A stretch of DNA of 24,058 nucleotides from Actinomycetes bacterium (lineage in GTDB: Bacteria > Actinomycetota > Actinomycetes > Propionibacteriales > Nocardioidaceae), in contig JAEZEJ010000072.1 in the NCBI GenBank assembly GCA_023417775.1, positions 1 through 24,058 of the forward strand, given 5' to 3'. The stretch's first letter is position 1; each line of letters opens with the position of its first letter. Of the stretch, positions 1-6,827 are shown in pieces. The translations under genes were made by a program, and so were the position numbers. Under the pieces are notes generated by a model that was not told the origin of the DNA, made no database searches, and saw only the letters and a list, made by a program, of their open reading frames with translations.

Positions 1-1206
1 GCTCTGGGGCTGCTCGGCGCGACAGCCGTGGGTGCCGCCGGAGCCGGCTACGGCCTCCGCGCGACCACCGCCGACGAGGCCTCGGCGGCACTGCGACGCC
101 ACGACTTCTTCGGCCGGCATCAGGCCGGCATCGTCACGCCGATGCAGCAGCACCTCTACTTCGCCAGCTTCGACATGACCTCCGTCGCGACCCGCGACGA
201 CGTGATGACGCTGCTGGCGGACTGGACCGAGGCGGCGGCCCGCCTGACGCGGGGCGAGGAGGTCGGCGAGACCGGCACCACCGGGGGCGGCCCGCACCGG
301 CCGCCGGAGGACACCGGTGAGGCGCTCGACCTCGGCCCGCAGTCGCTCACCCTCACCGTCGGCCTCGGGCCGTCGCTCTTCGACGACCGCTTCGGTCTCG
401 CCGATCGTCGCCCCGCGGCATTGCAGCCGCTGCCGTCCTTCGCCTTCGATCTGCTCGAGGAGGGCATCAGCGGCGGCGATCTGTGCCTGCAGGCGTGCGC
501 CGACGACCCGCAGGTCGCCGTCCACGCCATCCGCAATCTCACCCGCATCGGCTTCGGCCGGGCGATGATCCGCTGGGCCCAGCTCGGCTATGGACGCACC
601 TCCTCCACCAGCCGTGAGCAGACCACCCCGCGCAATCTGTTCGGTTTCAAGGACGGCACCGCCAATGTCATGGCCGAGGAGTCGCAGGCCCTCGACGAGT
701 GGGTCTGGGTCGGCGACGAGGGTCCCGACTGGCTGCGCGGCGGCAGCTATCTCGTCACCCGCAAGATCGCCATGCTCATGGAGTCCTGGGACCGGGTCCG
801 CCTCGCCGAGCAGGAGGACATCATCGGTCGCGACAAGGCCGAGGGCGCGCCCCTGTCCGGCGGGAAGGAGTTCAGCGAACCCGATCTCGGCTTGAAGAGC
901 ACGGACGGCGATCTCGCCATCCCGGCCACCGCGCACGTCCGCCTGGCCCACCCGGACCAGAACGACGGCATCCGGCTGCTGCGTCGTGGCTACAACTACG
1001 TCGAGGGCAATAACGACCTCGGGCAGATCAGCGGTGGACTGTTCTTCATGAGCTACCAGCGCGATCCGGCCGATTTCGCGACCGTTCAGATATCGCTGGC
1101 CGATGACGCGCTGAACGAGTACATCCGGCACATCGGCTCGGCCGTCTACGCGGTTCCGCGCGGCGTCCAGCAGGGCGAGTCCTGGGCCGAGGCCCTCTTC
1201 TCCTGA
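1..1206 (+). CDS. efeB: EfeB-type deferrochelatase/Dyp peroxidase, 5'-truncated
   Basis: This is a heme-dependent dye-decolorizing peroxidase of the EfeB/YcdB class, the secreted part of the EfeUOB ferrous-iron or heme-iron uptake system. The frame is open from base 1. The first visible residues (ALGLLGATAVGAAGAGYGL) look like the hydrophobic end of a Tat signal peptide, so the twin-arginine N terminus lies before the window. 401 residues are visible, close to full mature length. The Dyp signature GFKDGT (catalytic Asp near visible residue 218) is present. So is the C-terminal heme-pocket region, with HVRLAHP followed by RRGYNY and the FFMSYQRDP motif. The start at base 28 is only an internal codon. 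The partners efeU and efeO would be expected just upstream, outside the window. Family assignment is secure; the exact iron substrate is not visible from sequence. Confidence 0.93.
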   Translation, partial: ALGLLGATAVGAAGAGYGLRATTADEASAALRRHDFFGRHQAGIVTPMQQHLYFASFDMTSVATRDDVMTLLADWTEAAARLTRGEEVGETGTTGGGPHRPPEDTGEALDLGPQSLTLTVGLGPSLFDDRFGLADRRPAALQPLPSFAFDLLEEGISGGDLCLQACADDPQVAVHAIRNLTRIGFGRAMIRWAQLGYGRTSSTSREQTTPRNLFGFKDGTANVMAEESQALDEWVWVGDEGPDWLRGGSYLVTRKIAMLMESWDRVRLAEQEDIIGRDKAEGAPLSGGKEFSEPDLGLKSTDGDLAIPATAHVRLAHPDQNDGIRLLRRGYNYVEGNNDLGQISGGLFFMSYQRDPADFATVQISLADDALNEYIRHIGSAVYAVPRGVQQGESWAEALFS

Positions 1207-1239
1207 CCCCCTCCGCCGTCATGCGCGCCGACGGAGACC

Positions 1240-1273
1240 AAGCCGGGATCCCAGTTCACTGAAATCCCGGCTT
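1240..1273. terminator. Stem-loop between efeB and tRNA-fMet
   Basis: A perfect 10-bp inverted repeat (AAGCCGGGAT at 1240-1249, ATCCCGGCTT at 1264-1273) with a 14-nt loop lies between the convergent 3' ends of the peroxidase gene and the tRNA gene. No long T tract follows on either strand. It is probably a bidirectional terminator, but this is inferred from position and structure only. Confidence 0.55.
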
Positions 1274-1277
1274 CTAA

Positions 1278-1354
1278 TGGTAGCGGGGGCAGGATTTGAA
1301 CCTGCGACCTCTGGGTTATGAGCCCAGCGAGCTACCGACCTGCTCCACCCCGCG
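1278..1354 (-). tRNA. Initiator tRNA-fMet (CAT)
   Basis: Read on the minus strand this is a 77-nt tRNA beginning CGCGGGGTGGAGCAG and ending in an encoded CCA. The anticodon CAT sits in the loop CTCATAA. The anticodon stem has the three consecutive G-C pairs (GGG/CCC) that mark initiators. The first base C1 faces U72, so the top acceptor pair is not Watson-Crick; an unpaired 1-72 is the formyltransferase determinant of bacterial initiator tRNAs. The T arm contains GGTTCAAATCC. These features separate it from elongator Met tRNA. No clear sigma-70 promoter was recognised upstream (above 1354). Confidence 0.97.
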
Positions 1355-1641
1355 TCGACCACTTCTCCGATCAAGAAGACGCGCGTATCGCACTGGAATC
1401 GTCGAGAATTCTCGACTCATCTTGTTGACTGCGACATCCACCGCATCAGACACCTCGACGCGCCTCGGCGCGTATCGAGACACCCTGTGCGCCGAGCTTG
1501 CGGCATCGGGGCCATGACAGTTGACGGTCTCGGTTCATCTCGATGCACCCGACGCCCTGCTGTCCTGCCACGACCGAGAGCTTGACCGCGCTGACCTGCT
1601 GACAGCGTCCTCAGCGATAGCGATCAGTTCTTCGATACGCC
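1355..1641. other. Intergenic stretch with palindromes, no gene seen
   Basis: No convincing coding region was found between the tRNA and the leader of the MFS gene. Two structures stand out. One is the perfect 16-bp palindrome GTCGAGAATTCTCGAC at 1401-1416. The other is a hairpin at 1454-1479 (CTCGACGCGCC against GGCGCGTATCGAG, with a 2-nt TA bulge). The hairpin and its right flank resemble the short palindromic elements common between actinobacterial genes. The string GCGCGTATCG occurs both at 1381 and within the hairpin. The tRNA promoter must lie here on the minus strand, but no good -35/-10 pair is obvious. Confidence 0.5.
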
Positions 1642-1662
1642 ATATACCCCGAATATGACCCC
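1642..1662 (+). promoter_or_regulatory. Sulfur-island motif copy A, upstream of the MFS-monooxygenase unit
   Basis: ATATACCCC (1642-1650), a 7-nt spacer and ACCCC (1658-1662). The same two blocks with the same 7-nt spacing occur at 6717-6737, and with a 5-nt spacer at 7889-7907. This copy is about 120 nt before the leader ORF of the MFS gene. It could be an operator or part of a promoter (GAATAT inside the spacer could be a -10). Function is inferred from recurrence only. Confidence 0.5.
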
Positions 1663-1672
1663 ATGGTCGTCG

Positions 1673-1700
1673 GTCTCGCGGAGCGAGAGATCCGCGAGAC
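1673..1700 (+). promoter_or_regulatory. 9-bp hairpin in the MFS leader
   Basis: GTCTCGCGG (1673-1681) and CCGCGAGAC (1692-1700) form a perfect 9-bp stem with a 10-nt loop. A second, weaker pairing (GAGGT/ACCTC around 1722-1740) and the block ATGACACCT near 1762-1770 lie downstream, before the leader-ORF ribosome site. This suggests a folded 5' leader. I could not match it to a known riboswitch class. Confidence 0.4.
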
Positions 1701-1783
1701 GGGCACCCGCCCTCCTACGTTGAGGTCATCGGGTCACCTCGGCATCCGGCCGGGGGCGCCCATGACACCTGCAGGAGAGTCTG

Positions 1784-1867
1784 ATGGTCGCTCAGCGCGC
1801 GGTGCGACGGGACACCCGCATGCCGCGTCGGAACCCCGCCCGACCGGTTGCGAGGGCGAACTCGTGA
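1784..1867 (+). CDS. Arg-rich upstream leader ORF overlapping the MFS start
   Basis: A 27-codon ORF starts at ATG 1784 behind a near-ideal Shine-Dalgarno AGGAG (1773-1777, 6-nt spacing), which is better than the site in front of the MFS gene itself. The peptide begins MVAQRAVRRDTRMPRRNP and has 8 arginines in 27 residues. Its TGA stop (1865-1867) overlaps the GTG start of the transporter (1864-1866) as GTGA, the classic geometry of translational coupling. It has no poly-Cys tract like the mycobacterial sulfur attenuators I know of. It may be a regulatory leader peptide, or the overlap may be coincidental. It is not recognisable as a known protein. Confidence 0.45.
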   Translation: MVAQRAVRRDTRMPRRNPARPVARANS

Positions 1868-3201
1868 CGACGTGCATCGACGGCCCGCGGCAGGCGTCGC
1901 CCACCACGCAGTCCGGCACGATCACCCTGCGTCTGCTGGTGCTATTGGCGTTCATCGCGGCCACTTCGCCGCTCGCGACTGATCTGTATCTGGCGAGCTT
2001 CCCGGCGATTCAGCAATCTTTGGTCACGACCCCCATGATGGTGCAGCTCACGTTGACGGCGTATCTGATCGGCGTGTCCATCGGTCAACCGATCTGGGGT
2101 CCACTGTCGGATCGCTACGGGCGACGGAGGCCGTTGCTGATCAGCAACGCGCTGACCGTCGTCTCGTCGGTCGTCGTCGCCTTCGCCCCAACGATCGAGG
2201 TCCTGATCGCTGCCCGCTTCGTCCAGGCACTGTCGGCGGCGTCGGGCATGGTGCTCGCCCGAGCGATGGTCGCCGATCTCGCCCACGGCTACGCCGGTGT
2301 CAGGGCGCTGTCGCTGATGATGACGGTGCACGGGGCCGTACCGGTCATAGCACCCGCGTTCGGTGGGCTGATGGCGACCGTCATGCCCTGGCGGGGTGTT
2401 CTCGTCGTCTTCGCCGTGATCGTGACCTTCCAGTTGATCGCCGCAGTGATACTGGTGCCCGAGACGCTCCCCCGCGAACGTCGTGCCGTTCGGCTCCGTT
2501 ACAGCGATCTCGGACGTGTCCTCACGAGACCGGCCTTCTCGACCTACGCGCTCACGCTCGCGCTCGCCATGTCCTCCCTGATGGCCTACATCGCCAGCTC
2601 CTCATTCGTCTATCAGGAGGTGCTCGGCCTCTCGCCGCTCCTGTTCGGCCTCAGCTTCGCGGTCAACGCCACCGGCATGACGGCGGCCGGCTTGATCTCC
2701 GCGGCACTGGCCCGTCGGCGCGTCCATCCGGCCCGGACGATCGCGTGCGGACTGTCAGGCATGCTCGTGAGCGCACTGCTCGTCGTCGCAGCAGCAGCAT
2801 CGCCGTGGCCGATACTGCTCGTCGGCGCCATCTTCATCAACGCGGCCAGCGCCAGTTTCGTCATGAGCAACTGCATGGGACTGGCGATGGAGCAGGCCCA
2901 CGGCATTCCCGGCGCCGGCTCGGCGATGCTCGGCATGCTCATGTTCGGTATCAGCGCGATGGTCTCACCGCTGGCCGGTCTGGTCGATGGGCCCGGGACA
3001 GCCGTCGCCATGGGCGCTGTGATGGCCACCATGGCCCTGCTCGCGACAGTCGCCTTCGTCTTGGGGCGCGCCTGGGTTACCCGCAACCCCGAGAGCGAGG
3101 CCGCCTTCGCCTCGACCACGACCTCTACCCGCACATCCGGAGACGACGCCCCGAGCGCACTGCTCGCGACCGACTCATTCACCCCACAGGAGCAGACATG
3201 A
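1864..3201 (+). CDS. MFS transporter, Bcr/CflA drug-resistance-like subfamily
   Basis: This is a 12-helix major facilitator of the Bcr/CflA type, normally a proton-driven exporter in the cytoplasmic membrane. The sequence shows the first helix with the subfamily signature SPLATDLYLASFPAIQQ and motif A GPLSDRYGRRRPLL between helices 2 and 3, then alternating hydrophobic segments to about residue 405 and a polar Ser/Thr tail. The frame is open back to 1663, but the extra N terminus is Pro/Gly/Arg-rich and not membrane-like. I therefore choose GTG 1864, with GAGGG 7 nt upstream, giving 445 residues. The stop overlaps the next gene's ATG (ATGA), so the transporter and monooxygenase are coupled. 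E. coli Bcr is known to affect cysteine export, which would suit this sulfur context, but the substrate here is unknown. Confidence 0.85.
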   Translation: MTTCIDGPRQASPTTQSGTITLRLLVLLAFIAATSPLATDLYLASFPAIQQSLVTTPMMVQLTLTAYLIGVSIGQPIWGPLSDRYGRRRPLLISNALTVVSSVVVAFAPTIEVLIAARFVQALSAASGMVLARAMVADLAHGYAGVRALSLMMTVHGAVPVIAPAFGGLMATVMPWRGVLVVFAVIVTFQLIAAVILVPETLPRERRAVRLRYSDLGRVLTRPAFSTYALTLALAMSSLMAYIASSSFVYQEVLGLSPLLFGLSFAVNATGMTAAGLISAALARRRVHPARTIACGLSGMLVSALLVVAAAASPWPILLVGAIFINAASASFVMSNCMGLAMEQAHGIPGAGSAMLGMLMFGISAMVSPLAGLVDGPGTAVAMGAVMATMALLATVAFVLGRAWVTRNPESEAAFASTTTSTRTSGDDAPSALLATDSFTPQEQT

Positions 3202-4544
3202 CCCGACAGCTCAGCCTGAACGCCTTCCTGCACGACACCGGACACCACGAGGCATCGTGGCGTCACGCCGAATCGTCGGTCGAACGAGCGCTCGACATCG
3301 ACTTCTACGTCGAGCAGGCCCAGATCGCTGAGGCGGCAGCATTCGACGCCATCTTCTTCGCTGACGTTCCCGGACTGTGGGCAACGACGCCGTATCGGCC
3401 CACAGCCCACCTCGAACCCATCACGCGGCTCTCGGCGATCGCCGCTCAGACCTCGCGGATCGGCCTGATCGCCACGGCATCGACCACCTTTTACGAGCCC
3501 TACAACCTCGCTCGCCTGTTCTCCTCCCTCGACATCCTCTCCGGAGGCCGCGCGGGATGGAACATCGTGACCACGGCCCACGAGGCCGTCGCCCGCAACT
3601 TCAACCTCACGACGAATCCTCGCCACGAAGAGCGATACGCCCGCGCCCAGGAGTTCATCGACGTCGTCACGAAGCTCTGGGACAGCTGGGAGGACGATGC
3701 GATCATCGCCGACCGCGAGTCCGGTTTGTACTTCGACACCGAGAAGGTCCACCCGATCCATCACACCGGCCGCCACTTCCAGGTGGAGGGAGCGCTCGCC
3801 GCGCCCCGATCCCCACAAGGACGCCCGGTCTACGTCCAAGCCGGTTCGTCCAACGAAGGCCGGGCATTCGCCGCACGCAACGCCGAGGCGATCTTCACCG
3901 CCCACCAGACGATCGGCGACGCGCGGGCCTTCTACGACGACGTCAAGACCACGGCCCGCGCGTACGGGCGCGCACCGGAGGACATCAAGATCCTGCCCGG
4001 CCTCAGCCCCTTCGTCGCCGACACCCATGCCGAGGCCGTCGAGTTGCAGGACCACATCAACTCCTTGACCGTCCCCGCCTACGGTCTGGCCCAGCTGGAG
4101 GGACTGGTCGGGATCTCGCTCGCCCATCTCGAACTCGACGAACGCGTGCCACGCGAGATCTTCGGCGCCGCCGGCGATGTCCTCGACAACAACCGGTCCC
4201 GGTTGCAGGTGGTGGCCAATATCGTCGAACGTGACCACCCCACCCTGCGTCAGCTGCTCCATCGGCTGGCTGGCGGCCGCGGCCACCATGTCGTGGCCGG
4301 GAGACCCGACGAGGTCGCCGATATCATCGTCGAGTGGTTCGAGAACGGTGCCGCGGACGGGTTCAACGTCATGCCTCCGCTCTATCCTCAGTTGCTGCGA
4401 GAGTTCGCCGACAAGGTCGTGCCGATCCTGCAGGATCGTGGCCTGTTCCGCACCGAGTACAGCGGCACGACCTTGCGTGATCACCTCGGGCTCGGACGGC
4501 CTGCCTCGATCTACGCGGGCGAGCACGCCGGAGCGCGTGTCTGA
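3198..4544 (+). CDS. FMN-dependent monooxygenase, NtaA/SnaA/DszA (LLM) family, copy 1
   Basis: This is a luciferase-like flavin monooxygenase that uses reduced FMN from a separate reductase and oxygen. Relatives oxidise nitrilotriacetate, dibenzothiophene sulfone or dimethyl sulfide. The 448-residue length is typical. Family landmarks are the N-terminal LNAFLHDTGHHEASWR, the FADVPGLW strand, STTFYEPYNLAR, GGRAGWNIVTTA, RSPQGRPVYVQAGSS and the C-terminal DGFNVMPPLYPQLL followed by GLFRTEYSGTTLRDHLGL. ATG 3198 is preceded by AGGAG and overlaps the MFS stop by 4 nt. Two paralogs lie at 5364-6701 and 9745-11082. With SsuABC-like and TauD-like genes nearby, the likely substrates are organosulfur compounds, although sequence alone does not distinguish sulfur substrates from amine or chelator substrates. 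Confidence 0.9.
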   Translation: MTRQLSLNAFLHDTGHHEASWRHAESSVERALDIDFYVEQAQIAEAAAFDAIFFADVPGLWATTPYRPTAHLEPITRLSAIAAQTSRIGLIATASTTFYEPYNLARLFSSLDILSGGRAGWNIVTTAHEAVARNFNLTTNPRHEERYARAQEFIDVVTKLWDSWEDDAIIADRESGLYFDTEKVHPIHHTGRHFQVEGALAAPRSPQGRPVYVQAGSSNEGRAFAARNAEAIFTAHQTIGDARAFYDDVKTTARAYGRAPEDIKILPGLSPFVADTHAEAVELQDHINSLTVPAYGLAQLEGLVGISLAHLELDERVPREIFGAAGDVLDNNRSRLQVVANIVERDHPTLRQLLHRLAGGRGHHVVAGRPDEVADIIVEWFENGAADGFNVMPPLYPQLLREFADKVVPILQDRGLFRTEYSGTTLRDHLGLGRPASIYAGEHAGARV

Positions 4545-4605
4545 GCAGCCCGGCCCCCGGCCGAGCCCTCTCCCCTATCCGGCGCAACACTGAGAGACTG
4601 GTCCG

Positions 4606-5316
4606 GTGCCGAAGATCAACGTCTATCTGCCGGATGCACTCGCCGAACGGGTAAGGGCGGCGAACCTGCCGATCTCACGCATCTGCCAAGCTGCATTGTC
4701 AGCCGCGCTCGGAAGCATCGACGATCGCATCGTCACCGGCGACCTGGATGCCCTGCCCGAGCCGCTGGGACTGGAACTGCCGCTGAACAACTACGCCGTG
4801 GCGATCGTGCAGAACGGATACGCGTCGGCCCGGCGGCGAGGGGCGGAGCTCGTGGACAGCGGCGACCTGCTCGATGGGCTGCTGGGCGAGCCGGACGCCT
4901 TGGTCTACCGGATCGTCGAGCGCGCCGCCGGAGTCGGTGCCGACCGGATCCGAACGCTACTGCGCGAGCGCCTGCCGCGCGGCGGCGCGGACGGCATCGA
5001 ACCACTGCTGTCCGACCAGGGCCGGCGAGTGCTGCAGATCGCCCAGGACGAAGCGCGTCGTACCAGCTCGCCCGTCATCCACGGGAATCACGTCGTGATC
5101 GGCCTGTTGCAAGATGGCGGCGGTGTGGCGAGCACCCTGCTCACCGAGCTCGGTGTTCCCCACGCGGTGAACACCACCGTGCTCGACCTCATGGACGAGG
5201 CGATCGTCTACAGCCGGGCGCTGAGCCCGACGGTCCCCGACAACTGGACCACGACGACGCTGGTCGACGTGGGCTCACGTCTCGACCGCATCGAGAAGCT
5301 CCTCGGCGAACGCTGA
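4606..5316 (+). CDS. Ribbon-helix-helix/Clp-N domain fusion protein
   Basis: This 236-residue protein starts at GTG 4606 with MPKINVYLPDALAERVRAA. The pattern, followed by ISRICQAAL, matches the beta strand plus two helices of CcdA-like ribbon-helix-helix DNA-binding domains (residues about 1-40). A linker of about 100 residues, rich in charged and small residues, follows. Residues about 145-195 (LSDQGRRVLQIAQDEARR, HVVIGLLQDGGGVASTLL) match the Clp N-terminal repeat that recognises substrates or adaptors in ClpC/ClpA. A short C-terminal helix follows. There is no AAA+ domain. It may be a transcription factor whose level or activity is tied to Clp proteolysis, but no function is established. 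It stands alone, 61 nt after the monooxygenase, and may be cotranscribed with it. Confidence 0.7.
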   Translation: MPKINVYLPDALAERVRAANLPISRICQAALSAALGSIDDRIVTGDLDALPEPLGLELPLNNYAVAIVQNGYASARRRGAELVDSGDLLDGLLGEPDALVYRIVERAAGVGADRIRTLLRERLPRGGADGIEPLLSDQGRRVLQIAQDEARRTSSPVIHGNHVVIGLLQDGGGVASTLLTELGVPHAVNTTVLDLMDEAIVYSRALSPTVPDNWTTTTLVDVGSRLDRIEKLLGER

Positions 5317-5317
5317 C

Positions 5318-5337
5318 GCCCGCCGGCTCCGTCGGGC
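5318..5337. terminator. Weak hairpin between convergent genes
   Basis: GCCCG at 5318-5322 pairs with CGGGC at 5333-5337, with partial inner pairing. It sits in the 47-nt gap between the ends of the plus-strand Clp-N gene and the minus-strand monooxygenase. No T run follows. It is a candidate bidirectional terminator from position alone. Confidence 0.3.
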
Positions 5338-5363
5338 AGCGCGATCGCGGCCACCGGCCCATC

Positions 5364-6701
5364 TCAAGCGGCCGGCTCGCCGACGGCGTACCGGTTGGCC
5401 GGGACGGGCAGTCCGTAATGCTCACGCAGCGTCGTCCCGGAGTACTCGGCACGGAACAACCCGCGCGAGCGAAGGATCGGCACCACGTGATCAACGAAGT
5501 GCTCGAACGTATCGGGGAGCCGAGGCGGCATGATGTTGAAGCCATCGGACGCCCCCGTGGTCAGCCAATACTCGAACTGGCCGGCCAGCTGCTCGGGCGT
5601 CCCGACGAAGACGCGGTGGCCGTGGCCGGCCGCGAACCACGCCAGCACCTCACGCAGTGTCAGTCCCTCGGTGCGAGCGAGCCGGACGATGAGGTCCCAG
5701 CGGCTTTTGCCGGCCTCGGTGCCGCTGGAGTCGCCCAGATCAGGGAAGGGCGCGTCCAGGTCGTGACCTGACAGGTCGATGCCGCCGAGCTGGCCCTGCA
5801 GCAGCGAGAGACCGACCTCACTGTCGGTCAGGGCCAGCCACTCATCGCGAAGACGCCGGGCTTCTTCCTCGGTGCTGCCGAGGATCGGGATGACACCTGG
5901 CAGGACGTTGACGTGGCCGGGGTCGCGACCATTCGCCGTGGCCCGAGCTCGAATGTCGGCCCGGAACTCACGAGCAGCCTCGACGCTGAGCTGCGAGGTG
6001 AAGATGGCCTCGGCCCATTCGCCCGCGAAGTCGCGGCCGGCCTCCGACGAGCCGGCCTGGACGAGCACCGGTCGGCCCTGTGGTGACCGCGGGACGTTGA
6101 GCGGTCCGTGCACCGAGAAGTACTCGCCGGCATAGGCCGTGTCGTGCACGCGGGCGGGATCGGCGAAGACGTTGTTCTCACGATCGAGCACGACCGCGTC
6201 CGGCTCCCAGCTGTCCCACAGCCGCGTGGCCACCTCGAGGTACTCACGAGAGCGTCCATAACGGTCGGCGTGGGTGGGCAGCCGGTCGAGCCCGAAGTTG
6301 CGCGCCGCGGCCTCGCTGGCCGTCGTGACGATGTTCCAGCCGGCGCGCCCGCGGCTCAGATGGTCGAGGGATGCGAACTGGCGGGCCAGATTGTACGGCT
6401 CGGTGAACGTCGTCGACGCTGTGCCGATGAGTCCGATCCGCTCAGTGACGGCCGCCAGCGCCGACAGGAGGGTGAAGGGCTCGAGCGACAAGGCGGCGTT
6501 ACGGACCGAGCCGAACAAGGCCGGCGCGTCAGCGAGGAACAGGGAGTCGAAGGTCCCCCGCTCGGCGATCCGGGCGATCTCGGTGTAGTGCGACAGATCG
6601 GTGACGCCGCCGGGCGCCGACACCGGATCCCGCCAGATGGACTCATGATGCCCCACCCCGTGGATGAACACGTTGAGGTGCAGCTGACGATCAGTGGTCA
6701 T
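5364..6701 (-). CDS. FMN-dependent monooxygenase, NtaA/SnaA/DszA (LLM) family, copy 2
   Basis: This second two-component flavin monooxygenase has 445 residues and starts MTTDRQLHLNVFIHGVGHHE. I chose ATG 6701 because it has AAAGG 7 nt upstream and aligns with the starts of the two paralogs. A longer frame to 6740 would add residues that do not align and would run through the shared upstream motif. The conserved blocks RGRAGWNIVTTASEAAARNFGL, RSPQGRPVLVQAGSSEAGRDF and DGFNIMPPRLPDTFEHF are all present. It is transcribed alone, away from the dioxygenase gene, with motif copy B only about 15 nt upstream of its start. It needs FMNH2 from a partner reductase, most plausibly one encoded at 12223-13291. 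The substrate is not known; an organosulfur compound is inferred from context. Confidence 0.9.
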   Translation of the reverse strand: MTTDRQLHLNVFIHGVGHHESIWRDPVSAPGGVTDLSHYTEIARIAERGTFDSLFLADAPALFGSVRNAALSLEPFTLLSALAAVTERIGLIGTASTTFTEPYNLARQFASLDHLSRGRAGWNIVTTASEAAARNFGLDRLPTHADRYGRSREYLEVATRLWDSWEPDAVVLDRENNVFADPARVHDTAYAGEYFSVHGPLNVPRSPQGRPVLVQAGSSEAGRDFAGEWAEAIFTSQLSVEAAREFRADIRARATANGRDPGHVNVLPGVIPILGSTEEEARRLRDEWLALTDSEVGLSLLQGQLGGIDLSGHDLDAPFPDLGDSSGTEAGKSRWDLIVRLARTEGLTLREVLAWFAAGHGHRVFVGTPEQLAGQFEYWLTTGASDGFNIMPPRLPDTFEHFVDHVVPILRSRGLFRAEYSGTTLREHYGLPVPANRYAVGEPAA

Positions 6702-6716
6702 GATGGCCTTTCGTGG

Positions 6717-6737
6717 ATATACCCCTAGTGCTACCCC
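6717..6737 (-). promoter_or_regulatory. Sulfur-island motif copy B, upstream of monooxygenase 2
   Basis: On the plus strand this reads ATATACCCC (6717-6725), a 7-nt spacer and ACCCC (6733-6737), matching copy A in both blocks and in spacing. It is in opposite orientation relative to its gene compared with copy A. It lies 15 nt before ATG 6701, a position that fits a repressor site overlapping the promoter or ribosome site. Confidence 0.5.
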
Positions 6738-6827
6738 CAAGGGCAGGGGGCGCGATCATGGCTCAGGATGCGAGACGCGGTCCCGCGGCGGGGCGTGAGG
6801 GCGTTCCCATCCGTCGGTCGGGGGACC

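Noticed and set aside
1296..1517. Small ORF covering the tRNA region
   Set aside because: It overlaps the tRNA-fMet gene and has no independent support.
1673..1783. SAM-I or SAM-IV riboswitch before the MFS gene
   Set aside because: The conserved riboswitch core (for example the GCAACC segment with its flanking stems) is not present; only generic hairpins are seen.
2613..4526. Very long minus-strand open frame (637 codons) opposite the MFS and first monooxygenase genes
   Set aside because: It is antisense to two well-recognised protein families, has no family resemblance itself, and is the usual artefact of G+C-rich codon bias.
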